DNA of 64,000 bases from an uncultured PS1 clade bacterium (lineage in GTDB: Bacteria > Pseudomonadota > Alphaproteobacteria > RS24): assembly GCA_902624095.1 (NCBI GenBank), contig CACNWB010000003.1, forward strand, positions 1 to 64,000. Reading direction: 5' to 3'. How positions within the stretch are numbered: the first letter of the stretch is position 1; each line of letters starts with the position of its first letter. Below the pieces are notes generated by a model. That model was not told the origin of the DNA and ran no database searches. It saw only the letters and a program-made list of their open reading frames with translations. Below, one piece after another: positions 9,165 to 19,432 of the stretch. A program made the translations under genes and the position numbers.

Positions 9165-10245
9165 ATTGATGATGTCGCTAAAGGGGTCTGTTCCCGGTGC
9201 CAATCTGTTTTCCTATATCACCTTCAGGGCCGGCGGTGCCGTTATGACGGCGCTGATTATCAGTTTTATTCTGGGGCCCTGGGTTATCGACAATCTGCGT
9301 ATGCGCCAGGGCAAGGGCCAGCCGATTCGCGAAGACGGGCCACAATCGCATCTCGTCACCAAGGTCGGCACGCCGACCATGGGGGGCTTGCTTATTCTGC
9401 TTGCGGTTTTGGCCTCGACATTGCTGTGGGGTGACCTGAGCAACTCTTATCTGTGGATCGTGTCGTTGACAACGTTGGGTTTCGGACTTGTCGGTTTTGC
9501 CGATGATTTTCTAAAAGTGCGCGGCGGTTCAAGCGCCGGGGTGTCGGGCCGCGTCAAAATTGTGCTGGAGGCGATGATCGCCCTTGTCGCGGTGTTGGCA
9601 ATCTCAACAATTTTGCCGCAGCCGCTGGCCACCAGCTATGCCATCCCATTTTTCAAAGATGTGCTTTTGCCCTTTGGCCTACCCCTGTTTGTACTGGCCG
9701 GCATGTTTGTCATTGTCGGGTCTTCCAATGCGGTTAATCTGACCGACGGTCTGGACGGCCTGGCGATTGTGCCAATGATGATTGCTTCGGCCAGCTTCGG
9801 CCTAATTGCCTATCTCGTCGGCCATGCAATTTTTGCCAATTATCTACAGGTGCATTTTGTGCCGGGTGCAGGTGAACTGGCCGTGCTGTGCGCGGCACTC
9901 ATCGGGGCCGGTCTTGGTTTCCTCTGGTACAATGCCCCCCCCGCTATGGTGTTTATGGGTGATACGGGCTCATTGGCGCTCGGCGGCGCGCTGGGCGCCA
10001 TTGCTGTGGCGACAAAACACGAAATTGTGCTGGCGATTATTGGCGGCTTGTTTGTTCTGGAAGCCGTGTCGGTGATTGTTCAGGTCGCCTCTTTCAAGCT
10101 GACAGGAAGGCGAGTTTTTGCGATGGCACCTCTGCATCATCATTTCGAACAGCGCGGCTGGGCCGAATCCACAATTGTGATCCGCTTCTGGATCATATCC
10201 GTGGTGCTGGCGCTGATCGGGCTGGCAACGTTGAAACTGCGATAG
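9154..10245 (+). CDS. mraY: Phospho-N-acetylmuramoyl-pentapeptide transferase
   Basis: Polytopic membrane enzyme (363 residues, about ten helices) that makes lipid I from UDP-MurNAc-pentapeptide and undecaprenyl phosphate. Signatures: FADDFLKV with the paired catalytic Asp residues near 115, [10 protein letters not shown] near residue 195, [11 protein letters not shown] near 267, and the histidine-rich [14 protein letters not shown] loop near 325. The start at 9154 has GGGGAG at 9141-9146 in front and overlaps murF; the longer ORF in the track starts inside murF. Confidence 0.97.
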   Translation: MLYELMMSLKGSVPGANLFSYITFRAGGAVMTALIISFILGPWVIDNLRMRQGKGQPIREDGPQSHLVTKVGTPTMGGLLILLAVLASTLLWGDLSNSYLWIVSLTTLGFGLVGFADDFLKVRGGSSAGVSGRVKIVLEAMIALVAVLAISTILPQPLATSYAIPFFKDVLLPFGLPLFVLAGMFVIVGSSNAVNLTDGLDGLAIVPMMIASASFGLIAYLVGHAIFANYLQVHFVPGAGELAVLCAALIGAGLGFLWYNAPPAMVFMGDTGSLALGGALGAIAVATKHEIVLAIIGGLFVLEAVSVIVQVASFKLTGRRVFAMAPLHHHFEQRGWAESTIVIRFWIISVVLALIGLATLKLR

Positions 10246-10251
10246 GGCGTC

Positions 10252-11676
10252 ATGATTACACTTCCCAAATATCACGGTGAAACCGCAGTGTTCGGGCTGG
10301 GGCGCTCAGGCCTGTCGGTCGTGCGTGCGCTTGTAGCCGCCGGCAACAGGGTGAGTGCTTGGGACCAAAATGGCGACCAGCGGGCGGAGGCCGAAAAAGC
10401 CGGTGCCCAAATCAGAGATTTGGAAACCGAATTTGGTGCCCCGGCCCGCTTGGTTCTAAGCCCCGGTGTGCCGCTCACCCATCCGCAGCCGCACGCCGTT
10501 GTAAAGGCGGCTCGCGCCGCTGACGTACCGGTGCTGGGCGATGTTGAATTATTTGCCGCCGCCGTGTGCAATATGGCGGAACACCCCAAAATCGTCGCGG
10601 TCACGGGCACGAATGGCAAGTCGACAACTAGCGCGCTCATCGCGCATCTTCTGGCGACCCGCGGGGCCGCGGTGCGGCTCGGCGGTAATATCGGCCATGC
10701 GGTGCTGGACCTTGATATGCCGGCGCAAGGCGCGCCGACCGTCTATGTGCTGGAGCTTTCTTCCTATCAAATTGACCTGGTGGAAACGCTCACACCTGAT
10801 GTTGCGGTGCTGACAAATCTCAGTCCCGACCACCTCGACCGGCATGGCGACATGGCCGGATATGTCGCGGCTAAATCTCGTCTTTTTGACATGCTGGCGC
10901 CACATGCCACCGCCGTCATTGGGTGCGATGACGCTGAAAGCCGCATTATTGCCGATGCATTGCATGCATCGGGCCAGCAGGTTTGCCGCATTGCGGCCTC
11001 CGGTGATGCAGATATCTGCTGGCGCGATGGTGCGCTGGTGGCGGGTAAAGATGTTCTTGCCAATCTAGAATATGCACCCGCTTTGCGAGGGGCCCATAAC
11101 GGGCAAAACGCTGCCGCCGCCACCGCCGTGCTTGGGGCTTTGGGTCATGGCATGAAAGACCTGCAACAGGCTTTGGAAGATTTTCCGGGGCTTGCCCACC
11201 GCCTGCAACCGGTTGGAAATTACAAAAATTTGATCTTCGTAAATGACAGCAAGGCGACGAATGCCGAGGCGACGCGGCAAGCGCTCGCCGCATATGAGAA
11301 TATTTACTGGATTGTCGGCGGTCGCGCAAAAGACAATGGCCTGTTGGGGCTTGATGCGTTTTATAAAAATGTGCGCGCGGCCTTCTTGATCGGCGAAGCC
11401 GCCGCGCAGTTTAAAAGTCTGCTTGAAGGCCATTTCGTTTGCCATATCAGCGGAACGCTTGATAAAGCCGTTTACGATGCCGCCAACCATGCGCGCGCAG
11501 ATGCCGCCAAAAGGGATGTCACAGGTAGCCCGGCACAAGCGGCGGTTTTGCTGTCGCCAGCCTGTGCCTCGTTTGATCAGTTCCCTGATTTTGAGGCGCG
11601 AGGCGATGCTTTTTGCGCTGCGATTGCTAAATGGCAGTCTGAGCAAACTTCAGCTTATGAGGGCGCGCCATGTTGA
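10252..11676 (+). CDS. murD: UDP-N-acetylmuramoyl-L-alanine--D-glutamate ligase
   Basis: Adds D-glutamate to UDP-MurNAc-L-Ala. The 474-residue protein shows the N-terminal Rossmann loop VFGLGRSGLSVVRAL, the ATP loop VTGTNGKSTTSALIAHLL near residue 118, the ELSSYQIDL segment, and FVNDSKATNAEATRQAL near residue 326, a MurD hallmark. It follows mraY after 6 bases and overlaps the ftsW start by 7 bases. Confidence 0.96.
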   Translation: MITLPKYHGETAVFGLGRSGLSVVRALVAAGNRVSAWDQNGDQRAEAEKAGAQIRDLETEFGAPARLVLSPGVPLTHPQPHAVVKAARAADVPVLGDVELFAAAVCNMAEHPKIVAVTGTNGKSTTSALIAHLLATRGAAVRLGGNIGHAVLDLDMPAQGAPTVYVLELSSYQIDLVETLTPDVAVLTNLSPDHLDRHGDMAGYVAAKSRLFDMLAPHATAVIGCDDAESRIIADALHASGQQVCRIAASGDADICWRDGALVAGKDVLANLEYAPALRGAHNGQNAAAATAVLGALGHGMKDLQQALEDFPGLAHRLQPVGNYKNLIFVNDSKATNAEATRQALAAYENIYWIVGGRAKDNGLLGLDAFYKNVRAAFLIGEAAAQFKSLLEGHFVCHISGTLDKAVYDAANHARADAAKRDVTGSPAQAAVLLSPACASFDQFPDFEARGDAFCAAIAKWQSEQTSAYEGAPC

Positions 11677-12845
11677 GATTTTTCGCCCGCACCGATAAAA
11701 GCCCACTTGCGCAATGGTGGTGGACCGTCGACCGCTGGCTTGTTGCCGCCGTGGTTGTGCTGATCGGTTTGGGATATCTGATGGCCCTTGCCGCCAGCCC
11801 CGCCGTGGCCCAACATATCGGCAAGCCGATTTATTATTTCGCCAACAAACAATTGACATTTCTCACACTGGCGCTGGGTGTGTTTTTCGCCGTCTCTATG
11901 CTGAATCCGCGCCTGGTGCGCATGTTGGCGCTGGTGAGTTTTATCGCAGCTTTTGTCGGTGTTGTGGCCACTCTGTTTGTCGGCACTTCCGCCAAGGGTG
12001 CCAGCCGTTGGTTGATTATCGCCAGTGTTTCGGTTCAGCCTTCTGAAATTCTGAAGCCTGCTTTTGTTGTCGTGACGGCGCAACTTTTTGCCCTTCACAA
12101 AACCCGCTTCGACAGCCATGCGCTGATAGGTGCCTTTACTCTCCTCGTAATGTGCTGTGTGTTGCTAGCAGGCCAGCCCGATATTGGCCAGTTGACGCTG
12201 ATGGGTCTTGTCTGGATGTGCATGTATTTTCTTGCGGGTGGCTCTTTGCGCCTGTTGTCCGTGTTGGGTATTTTGGGTATTGCCACGGGCGTGTATCTTT
12301 ATGCCACCGAGCCGCATGTCTCCAGCCGCGTTGATCGATTCATCACCCCGTCGAGCGGCGACACTTATCAGGTCGACAAAGCCATGGATGCGATCAAATC
12401 CGGCGGCATTGTGGGTGTCGGGCCAGGCGACGGGCGCGTCAAATCAATTTTGCCTGACGCACATTCGGATTATGTGTTCGCGGTTGCCGCCGAAGAGGGC
12501 GGCTTGCTGATCGGCGGCTTTATTATCTGTGTGTTCGCCGTAATTATCTTGCGCGCGCTGTCGCGGCTGCGCGCAGAGCGCGAGCATTGGATTCAACTGG
12601 CGGCGGCGGGGCTGACCTGTCTGTTCGGATTGCAGGCCATTATCAATCTTGCTGTTAACCTCAATCTGATGCCGTCCAAAGGCATGACACTTCCATTTAT
12701 TTCCTATGGTGGCTCGTCGCTTATCGCCTCGGCGTTCACCATGGGCATGTTGGTGGCGCTGTCGCGGCGCAGATCACACGACCAGATGCTGGCGCGCCCC
12801 ATAAGCGGCGTGACGCTTCACGCGCAATTCGGAGGTCGCTCTTGA
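11670..12845 (+). CDS. ftsW: Septal peptidoglycan glycosyltransferase FtsW
   Basis: SEDS-family polymerase that makes septal glycan with FtsI. The 391-residue protein has about ten membrane helices. Family marks are SAKGASRWL near residue 109, QPSEILKPAFV, VGVGPGDGRVKSILPDAHSDYVF around residues 249-270 (the conserved extracytoplasmic loop), and PFISYGGSSLIAS near residue 342. The related RodA is also present in the window at 59018, so the septal and lateral SEDS proteins are distinguished here by gene neighbourhood. Confidence 0.95.
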   Translation: MLRFFARTDKSPLAQWWWTVDRWLVAAVVVLIGLGYLMALAASPAVAQHIGKPIYYFANKQLTFLTLALGVFFAVSMLNPRLVRMLALVSFIAAFVGVVATLFVGTSAKGASRWLIIASVSVQPSEILKPAFVVVTAQLFALHKTRFDSHALIGAFTLLVMCCVLLAGQPDIGQLTLMGLVWMCMYFLAGGSLRLLSVLGILGIATGVYLYATEPHVSSRVDRFITPSSGDTYQVDKAMDAIKSGGIVGVGPGDGRVKSILPDAHSDYVFAVAAEEGGLLIGGFIICVFAVIILRALSRLRAEREHWIQLAAAGLTCLFGLQAIINLAVNLNLMPSKGMTLPFISYGGSSLIASAFTMGMLVALSRRRSHDQMLARPISGVTLHAQFGGRS

Positions 12846-13987
12846 ACCAGAAGCAGAACATCCGAAGCGAAGTGGTGCTGCTTGCGGCCGGTGGCACAGG
12901 CGGACATTTGTTTCCGGCCAGTGCCTTGGCGCGCCGCATGAAGGAAAAGGGCCATGAAGTACATCTGGCAACGGATGCGCGCGGTCTGACCTATCTTTCT
13001 CAACTTGAAGAAATGCCCGTTCACAAGCTCGCGGCGGCAACGATATTTGGCGATAAAATATGGCTTTTCCCGTGGAATATATTGAAAATAATCTTCGCTT
13101 TCGTTCAGGCGGTTCATCTCGTGCTGAGGCTCAAGCCCTCGATTGTTGTAGGTTTTGGCGGTTACCCGTCGTTTGCCCCGGCACTGGCCGCGCAAGTACT
13201 TCGGCGACAGGTGTTAATCCATGAACAAAACGCCGTATTGGGACGAGCTAATCGCGTGCTGTGTGGTCTCGGCGCGCATCTGGCAACAAGTTTTGGCGGC
13301 ACGCGCGGTATATCAAAATCGACAAAAACAAGAACCCGCAAAGTCGGCAATCCTGTGCGCAATGATGTTCTGACAGCGGCGCGTGGCGGCTATCGTTACC
13401 TTAATGCCTCGCGCCCGTTTGAATTGCTGATTTTCGGTGGCAGTCAGGGTGCAAGCGTTTTTGCCGATACGGTGCCTGCGGCGATCGGCGAATTGCCGGC
13501 AGATTTGAAAGCGCGCCTGCGTGTTGTGCATCAGGTACGCCGGACAGATATGGCAAAAACACTCGCGGCCTATGGGGAAATCAGCGTTTATACCGAAATT
13601 CGAGATTTTTTCGATGATTTACCCGCCCGCATGCGGCGCGCGCATCTGGTCATTTGTCGCGGCGGTGCCTCGACAGTGTGTGAGCTTTCGCTGCTGGGTG
13701 CGCCGGCCATTATTGTGCCCTTGCCGGGTTCTCTGGATCAGGATCAGGCACATAATGTGCGCGAACTGAACGAAAAGGGCGGCGCTTGGATGGTCAGCCA
13801 AACCGAATTTACGACCGAATGGCTGTCGGGAAAACTGAATGAATTGATGGTGAATATTGAGCTGTTGAACACCGCCTCGGCGCGGTCATTGTCGCTGGCG
13901 CGGCCGGATGCCGATTTGCGTCTGTGTCGCTATGCCATGTCGCTCATCAAAAGCGACAGTTCCGCCGGCAAGGAGAAAAGACAATGA
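12842..13987 (+). CDS. murG: UDP-N-acetylglucosamine--lipid I transferase MurG
   Basis: Membrane-associated GT-B glycosyltransferase that turns lipid I into lipid II. The N-terminal loop GGTGGHLFPASALA, IHEQNAVLGRANR near residue 122, FGGSQGA near 199 and RGGASTVCELSLLGAPAI near 268 are MurG signatures. Length is 381 residues. The start is a TTG that overlaps the ftsW stop (TTGA), with GGAGGT at 12831-12836 at good spacing, so this rare start is well supported. The stop overlaps the murC ATG (ATGA). Confidence 0.95.
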   Translation: MNQKQNIRSEVVLLAAGGTGGHLFPASALARRMKEKGHEVHLATDARGLTYLSQLEEMPVHKLAAATIFGDKIWLFPWNILKIIFAFVQAVHLVLRLKPSIVVGFGGYPSFAPALAAQVLRRQVLIHEQNAVLGRANRVLCGLGAHLATSFGGTRGISKSTKTRTRKVGNPVRNDVLTAARGGYRYLNASRPFELLIFGGSQGASVFADTVPAAIGELPADLKARLRVVHQVRRTDMAKTLAAYGEISVYTEIRDFFDDLPARMRRAHLVICRGGASTVCELSLLGAPAIIVPLPGSLDQDQAHNVRELNEKGGAWMVSQTEFTTEWLSGKLNELMVNIELLNTASARSLSLARPDADLRLCRYAMSLIKSDSSAGKEKRQ

Positions 13988-15414
13988 CCCAAAGCCCTGC
14001 CGCACCGCCGCGCACATTGCGCCCCTTCGGGCGGGTGCATATTGTTGGCATTGGCGGCATTGGCATGAGCGGCATTGCCGAGGTGATGCATGTCATGGGT
14101 TTTGAGGTGCAAGGCAGTGATTTGGGAGAGAATGCCAACACGCGCAGGCTGTCGGATATTGGTGTGCCCATAATGATCGGTCATCGCGAGGAAAATATTG
14201 CCGGTGCGGGTGTCGTCGCCGTGTCGTCGGCGGTTGCACAAGACAATGTCGAGATGCGCGCCGCGCGCGCGCGCCACATTCCCGTGGTTCGCCGCGCCGA
14301 AATGCTGGCCGAACTCATGCGCCTGAAACCCTGCCTGACGGTCGCCGGTACGCATGGCAAAACGACCACAACCTCGCTGGCTGCCGCTGTGCTTGATGCT
14401 GCGGGGCTCGATCCTACCGTTATCAATGGCGGCATTATCAACGCCTATGGTACCAATGCGCGGCTTGGTTCGGGCGACTGGATTGTAGTTGAAGCCGATG
14501 AAAGCGACGGCACTTTTGTGTGCCTGCCTTCAACCATAGGCATTGTCACCAATATTGACCCTGAACATTTGGAGCATTACGGCAGTTTTGAAAACTTGCG
14601 CGATGCGTTTGTGCGCTACATGCAGAATATTCCGTTTTATGGTGCCGGCATTGTGTGTCTCGACCATCCAGAAGTGGCGGCGCTGATGGGTCAGGTGCAA
14701 GACCGCCGCATCGTCACTTATGGGCTGAACGAGCAGGCTGATATTCAGGCAACAAATATCACCACACGCGGGTTTGCACAGGAGTTTGACGTTATTTACC
14801 GAGACCGTCAGAACGATACGCAAGCGGTCATGTCGAAGTTGTACCTGCCTATGGCGGGGACATATAATCTGCAAAATGCGCTGGCGGCGATTGCCGCAGG
14901 GCTGGAGGTGAGCGCCGAACCGGAACAAATCCGCGCGGCATTTTCAGGTTTTGCCGGTGTCATGCGCCGTTTCTCGCATGTCGGCAAGGTGCGTGATGTC
15001 GATATTTTTGACGACTATGCTCACCATCCGGTCGAGATTGCTGCTGTTCTGGGCAGCGCCCGCAATGCGGCAGGCGGACGCGTCATCGCTGTCATGCAAC
15101 CGCATCGCTATACGCGCCTGCGTGATTTGTTCGCCGATTTCTGTAGCTGTATGAATGCCGCCGATGTGGTTTTTGTTCTGCCGGTTTTCACCGCCGGAGA
15201 AGAGCCGATCAAGGGTTTTGATGCCGAGCGTCTTGTTGAGGGCTTGCGGGCACATGGACACCGTCATGCCTTGGCTTTAGCCGATGATGATGCGCTCGCA
15301 CCCGCGTTGTCCGAGATTATCGCTGCTGGAGACATTGTGGTGTGCATGGGCGCGGGCAGCATCACGCGCATTGCGCATGAACTTCCGACACGTTTAGCGG
15401 AGGTGGCGGCATGA
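13984..15414 (+). CDS. murC: UDP-N-acetylmuramate--L-alanine ligase
   Basis: First Mur ligase, joining L-alanine to UDP-MurNAc. The 476-residue protein begins with a Rossmann loop (HIVGIGGIGMSGIAEVM), has the ATP loop AGTHGKTTTTSLAAAVL near residue 120, VEADESDGTF, and the C-terminal domain motif MQPHRYTRLRDLF near 370. The start at 13984 is chosen over the track's 13924 because it overlaps the murG stop as ATGA and gives the normal N-terminus. It overlaps murB by 4 bases. Confidence 0.97.
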   Translation: MTQSPAAPPRTLRPFGRVHIVGIGGIGMSGIAEVMHVMGFEVQGSDLGENANTRRLSDIGVPIMIGHREENIAGAGVVAVSSAVAQDNVEMRAARARHIPVVRRAEMLAELMRLKPCLTVAGTHGKTTTTSLAAAVLDAAGLDPTVINGGIINAYGTNARLGSGDWIVVEADESDGTFVCLPSTIGIVTNIDPEHLEHYGSFENLRDAFVRYMQNIPFYGAGIVCLDHPEVAALMGQVQDRRIVTYGLNEQADIQATNITTRGFAQEFDVIYRDRQNDTQAVMSKLYLPMAGTYNLQNALAAIAAGLEVSAEPEQIRAAFSGFAGVMRRFSHVGKVRDVDIFDDYAHHPVEIAAVLGSARNAAGGRVIAVMQPHRYTRLRDLFADFCSCMNAADVVFVLPVFTAGEEPIKGFDAERLVEGLRAHGHRHALALADDDALAPALSEIIAAGDIVVCMGAGSITRIAHELPTRLAEVAA

Positions 15415-16379
15415 GTTCGCATGCGAATAATCCAAAGCCGCAAATAACACGCGCTTATGTTAAGCCCGACGATTTGCCTGAGGTAAACGGAAAATATATT
15501 ACCGAGAAGTCTTTGAGTGGGCTCACATGGTTTCGGGTTGGAGGCGCAGCGGATGTCATTTACCTCCCGACAGATGCTGATGATCTGAGTGCATTTTTGA
15601 AAAATCTGGCGGCGGATATTCCGGTCACTGTTTTGGGCGCGGGTTCCAACACACTGGCGCGCGATGGCGGTGTGCGAGGTGTTGTCATTCGCCTCGGTAG
15701 TGGCTTTGCCGACATTGCCTGCGATGGCGAAACGGATATTCGCGCTGGAGCTGGCGCGCTTGATGTGCGGGTGGCCTCAACAGCCGCCGGTGCCGGACTT
15801 TCAGGGTTTGAATTTCTTAGCGGCATCCCGGGTAGTATCGGCGGCGCGGTGGCAATGAACGCCGGCGCCTATGGTCGCGAGACTGCAGATGTGCTGGTGC
15901 GGGTTGAAGCCATCACTTTGGACGGGGATAAACGCGAACTGACGCCCGATGCGCTTAACCTTGGCTACCGCACAAACGGCTACCCGGATCCGATTATCTA
16001 CACGGCGGCGGTTTTTCGGGGGGTTCCTGCCGACGCAAACGTTATCACGGCGCAAATGGACGAGATTGCCGACAAGCGCGGCACCACCCAGCCAGTCAAA
16101 TCGCGCACGGGCGGCAGCACATTTAAAAATCCGGGCGGGGCTAGCCCTAACGGGCCAAAGGCCTGGAAACTTATTGATGATGCCGGATGTCGGGGCTTGC
16201 GTGTCGGCGAGGCGCAAGTTTCCGAACTGCATTGCAATTTCCTTATTAATCACGGCAACGCCAGCGCTGCCGACATTGAGACACTGGGCGAAACCGTACG
16301 CCAGCGAGTACTGGAAACCAGTGACATTGATCTCGATTGGGAAATCCGGCGGATCGGGGAGGTGGCTGATGGCGCCTAA
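15411..16379 (+). CDS. murB: UDP-N-acetylenolpyruvoylglucosamine reductase
   Basis: FAD- and NADPH-dependent reductase that makes UDP-MurNAc. FAD-binding signatures are TWFRVGGAADVIYLP near residue 40 and VLGAGSNTLARDGGV near 77, then GIPGSIGGAVAMNAGAYG near 142. The catalytic serine lies in GGSTFKNPGG near residue 240, followed by KLIDDAGCRGLRVGEAQVSE. Length 322 fits the shorter MurB type common in alphaproteobacteria. It overlaps murC by 4 and ddl by 11 bases. Confidence 0.96.
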   Translation: MSSHANNPKPQITRAYVKPDDLPEVNGKYITEKSLSGLTWFRVGGAADVIYLPTDADDLSAFLKNLAADIPVTVLGAGSNTLARDGGVRGVVIRLGSGFADIACDGETDIRAGAGALDVRVASTAAGAGLSGFEFLSGIPGSIGGAVAMNAGAYGRETADVLVRVEAITLDGDKRELTPDALNLGYRTNGYPDPIIYTAAVFRGVPADANVITAQMDEIADKRGTTQPVKSRTGGSTFKNPGGASPNGPKAWKLIDDAGCRGLRVGEAQVSELHCNFLINHGNASAADIETLGETVRQRVLETSDIDLDWEIRRIGEVADGA

Positions 16380-17283
16380 ATCGCATATCGCGGTATTACA
16401 GGGAGGCTGGTCGCCGGAGCGTGAAATCAGTCTTATTTCCGGTCAAAAATGCACCGAGGCACTGCAACGCAGTGGTTATCAGGTCACACCAATCGATGTT
16501 GACCGTGATCTGGCCACGCGCCTGACAGAGCTTGCCCCCGATGTTTGTTTCAACGCGCTTCACGGCGTAGGAGGGGAAGATGGCGAGGTGCAGGGCCTGT
16601 TGGAAGTTTTGGCCATTCCCTATACACATTCTGGCGTTCGCGCTTCGGCCATGGCTATGGACAAGCACTTGTCGAAAAAGATATTTGCCGATGCTGGTTT
16701 GCCGGTGGCCCCCTCGCTATTGGTCATGCGCGGGTCATGCATCGACCATCCGCTGGACCCGCCTTATGTCGTCAAGCCGGTCAATCAGGGTTCCAGTGTC
16801 GGCGTGCATATCGTTCCTGAAGGCGCAAACGATTTGCCCGACACGCTGACCGACTCTGGCTGGGGATATCACGATGCCGCAATGGTCGAAGCCTATATTG
16901 CCGGTCGCGAATTAACCTGTGCCGTGCTGGATGATGCGCCCACAGATGTTATGGAAATTGTGCCGACCAACGGCTTTTACGATTATCGCGCGAAATATGA
17001 TGAGGGCGGCTCGGCGCACATTTTGCCCGCTGACATTCCCGCTTCCTTATCCGGCGAAATTCAGGCGGTCACACTGATGGCCCATCGTGTGCTGGGGTGC
17101 CGTGGTGTGACACGGGCCGATTTCCGCTTCGACCCTGACGGGCCGACATTGGCGCTGCTTGAAATCAACACCCAGCCGGGCATGACGCCCCTGTCGCTGG
17201 TGCCAGAAATGGCCGAAGCACGCGGCATGTCATATGACAATTTGGTGACTTGGATTGTGGAGGATGCCTCATGTCCAAGGTGA
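16369..17283 (+). CDS. ddl: D-alanine--D-alanine ligase
   Basis: ATP-grasp enzyme that makes D-Ala-D-Ala for MurF. The 304-residue product has VLQGGWSPEREISLISG at the N-terminus, NALHGVGGEDGEVQGLLE near residue 64, the PYVVKPVNQGSSVGV lid region, and LEINTQPGMTPLSLVPEMA with the metal-binding Glu and Asn near 272. The start at 16369 overlaps the end of murB; the ORF track start at 15949 lies inside murB in another frame. It overlaps ftsQ by 13 bases. Confidence 0.95.
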   Translation: MAPKSHIAVLQGGWSPEREISLISGQKCTEALQRSGYQVTPIDVDRDLATRLTELAPDVCFNALHGVGGEDGEVQGLLEVLAIPYTHSGVRASAMAMDKHLSKKIFADAGLPVAPSLLVMRGSCIDHPLDPPYVVKPVNQGSSVGVHIVPEGANDLPDTLTDSGWGYHDAAMVEAYIAGRELTCAVLDDAPTDVMEIVPTNGFYDYRAKYDEGGSAHILPADIPASLSGEIQAVTLMAHRVLGCRGVTRADFRFDPDGPTLALLEINTQPGMTPLSLVPEMAEARGMSYDNLVTWIVEDASCPR

Positions 17284-18161
17284 GATCGTTTATAAAAAAA
17301 CGTACTCCTAAAGAACGCTTGATGCGTGCGACATCTTTCGTGCTGATCGCACCATTAAGTAAGCTTGTAGCAAGGATTTTCCCAAATTGGCGGCTCGGTC
17401 TGGCGAGTTTGATCGGTATTCTGGTTTTGGTTCTGGTCGGTATTTTCACCGCCGAGTTGACCCGTCCGACGGCGAATTATTTGCGTGATGGTTTCTTTGA
17501 GGCATCCGCCAAAGCTGGCCTTCATGTCATGGACATTACCGTGGAGGGGCGTCGCCGTACTCAGAGAGAAGACTTGCTGGCAGTCACACAAATTGATGCC
17601 GGCATGCCAATTTTGCAGGTGGATTTGGACGCAATGCAAACGCGTATCAAAAAATTGCCATGGGTACATAATGTAACGGTGGTGCGACGCCTGCCGGGCA
17701 TTATTCATTTGCAGATTCGAGAACACGAACCCTTCGCGCTGTATGAAGAGGGGCGCAAAATCGCGCTGATCGACAAAAATGGCGATGTCATTATCCGCAA
17801 TCACCTTCAAACCTTCGAACATTTGCCGGTGCTGTCCGGTTCGGGTGCGCCCATTCGTGCACAAGCGCTGATGGATATGTTGCAAGATTATCCGGTTATC
17901 CGCAATCGGCTAGTTGCCGCCGAATGGATAGGTGGTAGACGCTGGAGCTTGACATTGGATCATGGCGGGGCCGTGCATTTGCCAGCCAAAAACGTGAAAA
18001 ATGCCCTCAGCCGCCTGATGGACCTAGAAGGCGAGCGGCGAATTCTGGCGGTCGAGAAACAGAGTATCGACCTTCGTTTGCCCGACCGCATCTTGCTGCG
18101 CCCTATAGGCGAAACTTCGCGCGCGGCACCGCCAAGGCCCAAATGGGAGAAGCGCTCGTGA
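17271..18161 (+). CDS. ftsQ: Cell division protein FtsQ
   Basis: A 296-residue bitopic membrane protein of the FtsQLB divisome complex. A basic cytoplasmic segment is followed by one membrane helix (about residues 44-62, GLASLIGILVLVLVGIFTA), then a periplasmic POTRA domain (VMDITVEGRRRTQREDLLAV to near residue 150) and the FtsQ beta domain. The ATG at 17271 has GGAGGA upstream and overlaps ddl. The ftsA GTG overlaps its stop. Confidence 0.92.
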   Translation: MSKVRSFIKKRTPKERLMRATSFVLIAPLSKLVARIFPNWRLGLASLIGILVLVLVGIFTAELTRPTANYLRDGFFEASAKAGLHVMDITVEGRRRTQREDLLAVTQIDAGMPILQVDLDAMQTRIKKLPWVHNVTVVRRLPGIIHLQIREHEPFALYEEGRKIALIDKNGDVIIRNHLQTFEHLPVLSGSGAPIRAQALMDMLQDYPVIRNRLVAAEWIGGRRWSLTLDHGGAVHLPAKNVKNALSRLMDLEGERRILAVEKQSIDLRLPDRILLRPIGETSRAAPPRPKWEKRS

Positions 18162-19432
18162 CCCGTCCTGTAAAACATAACCAATTCGGCAGGCACGGAG
18201 CCGTTTCAATGCGGCGCGGGCCCCTTGCTGCCCTCGATATCGGTACCAACAAGGTGGCCTGTTTGATTGCCGAAACCGCCGAAGACAATGCGCCCAACCG
18301 GATGATGCGCATCGCCGGTTTCGGGCATCAAATATCGGAGGGATTGCAGGCTGGGCAGATTACCGACATGCGCGCCGCCGAAGACAGTTTGCGCGCCGCT
18401 GTGGATGCCGCCGAGCGCATGGCAGGTGTCGAGGTACGAAGCATAATTATAGGTGTGTCGGCGAGCCGGATTTCAAGCCAGATTTGCGAGGCGCATGTGC
18501 CGTTACACGGGCAGGCCGTCAATGCCGACCATATGGGACTGGCCCTGCGTCACGCATGCGAAAAATTCTGGTCGGAGGACCACGAAATTCTGCACGCCAT
18601 TCCGGTAGCCTATTATGTCGATGACAGCGCGGTGATAACCGACCCCAGAGGCATGTATGGTCAGGAATTGCGTGTGACGTTGCATCTTATTAGTTCCCCT
18701 GTGGGGCCGATTAGAAACCTGTTGGCATGCGTTGAGCAATGCCACCTTGTTTGTGACAAACTCGTGGTCACGCCTTATGCTAGCGCGCTGTCGACCTTGA
18801 TGCAGGATGAAATTGACCTAGGCACATTGCACCTTGATATGGGCGGCGGCACCACTAGCTTCACGATATTCTATGAAGGTGCGCCTGTGCATACGGGCGT
18901 TGTGCCGGTGGGCGGTCATCATATCACCACCGATATCGCCCGTGGATTGAATGTAGCACTGCCGATTGCCGAGCGTATCAAAACGCTTTACGGCAGCGCG
19001 CTGGCTTCGTCTGACAATGAACGCGAACAGTTTGAGCTGCCTGTAAATGACGGTGAGACTCAGATGTTGCCGCGCAGTGAGCTGACGAAAATTATTCGCC
19101 CGCGTCTTGAAGAAACTTTCGAAATGATTGAGGCGCGGGTCGCAAGCTCGGGTATGGCGCATCTGGCGGGTCGCCGTGTGGTGTTGACTGGTGGCGCATC
19201 GCAGCTTTCCGGCGTGCCAGAATTGGCGCAGACAATACTTGACCGGCAGCCACGCCTCGGTTTTCCGATGCGGCTTTCGGGTCTGCCAGAGGCGGCGGCC
19301 AGCCCATCTTTTGCGGCATGTGCTGGTCTTTTGAATTATGCCGGGCGTCAACATGCAGACGCCGCACTTGTTTCTGAAAATGTCGGCGGGCCGCTTGGTC
19401 GACTGGCGACTTGGCTGAGGAGGAACTTTTAA
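18158..19432 (+). CDS. ftsA: Cell division protein FtsA
   Basis: Actin-fold ATPase that tethers FtsZ to the membrane. Visible are the phosphate-1 loop LAALDIGTNKVACLIAE near residue 24, the phosphate-2 loop LHLDMGGGTTSF near residue 226, and the adenosine loop VVLTGGASQLSGV near residue 344. The last residues GRLATWLRRNF form the conserved C-terminal amphipathic helix that binds the membrane. I take the GTG at 18158, overlapping the ftsQ stop (GTGA), with a GGGAG upstream, over the ATG at 18143. Length 424. Confidence 0.95.
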   Translation: MTRPVKHNQFGRHGAVSMRRGPLAALDIGTNKVACLIAETAEDNAPNRMMRIAGFGHQISEGLQAGQITDMRAAEDSLRAAVDAAERMAGVEVRSIIIGVSASRISSQICEAHVPLHGQAVNADHMGLALRHACEKFWSEDHEILHAIPVAYYVDDSAVITDPRGMYGQELRVTLHLISSPVGPIRNLLACVEQCHLVCDKLVVTPYASALSTLMQDEIDLGTLHLDMGGGTTSFTIFYEGAPVHTGVVPVGGHHITTDIARGLNVALPIAERIKTLYGSALASSDNEREQFELPVNDGETQMLPRSELTKIIRPRLEETFEMIEARVASSGMAHLAGRRVVLTGGASQLSGVPELAQTILDRQPRLGFPMRLSGLPEAAASPSFAACAGLLNYAGRQHADAALVSENVGGPLGRLATWLRRNF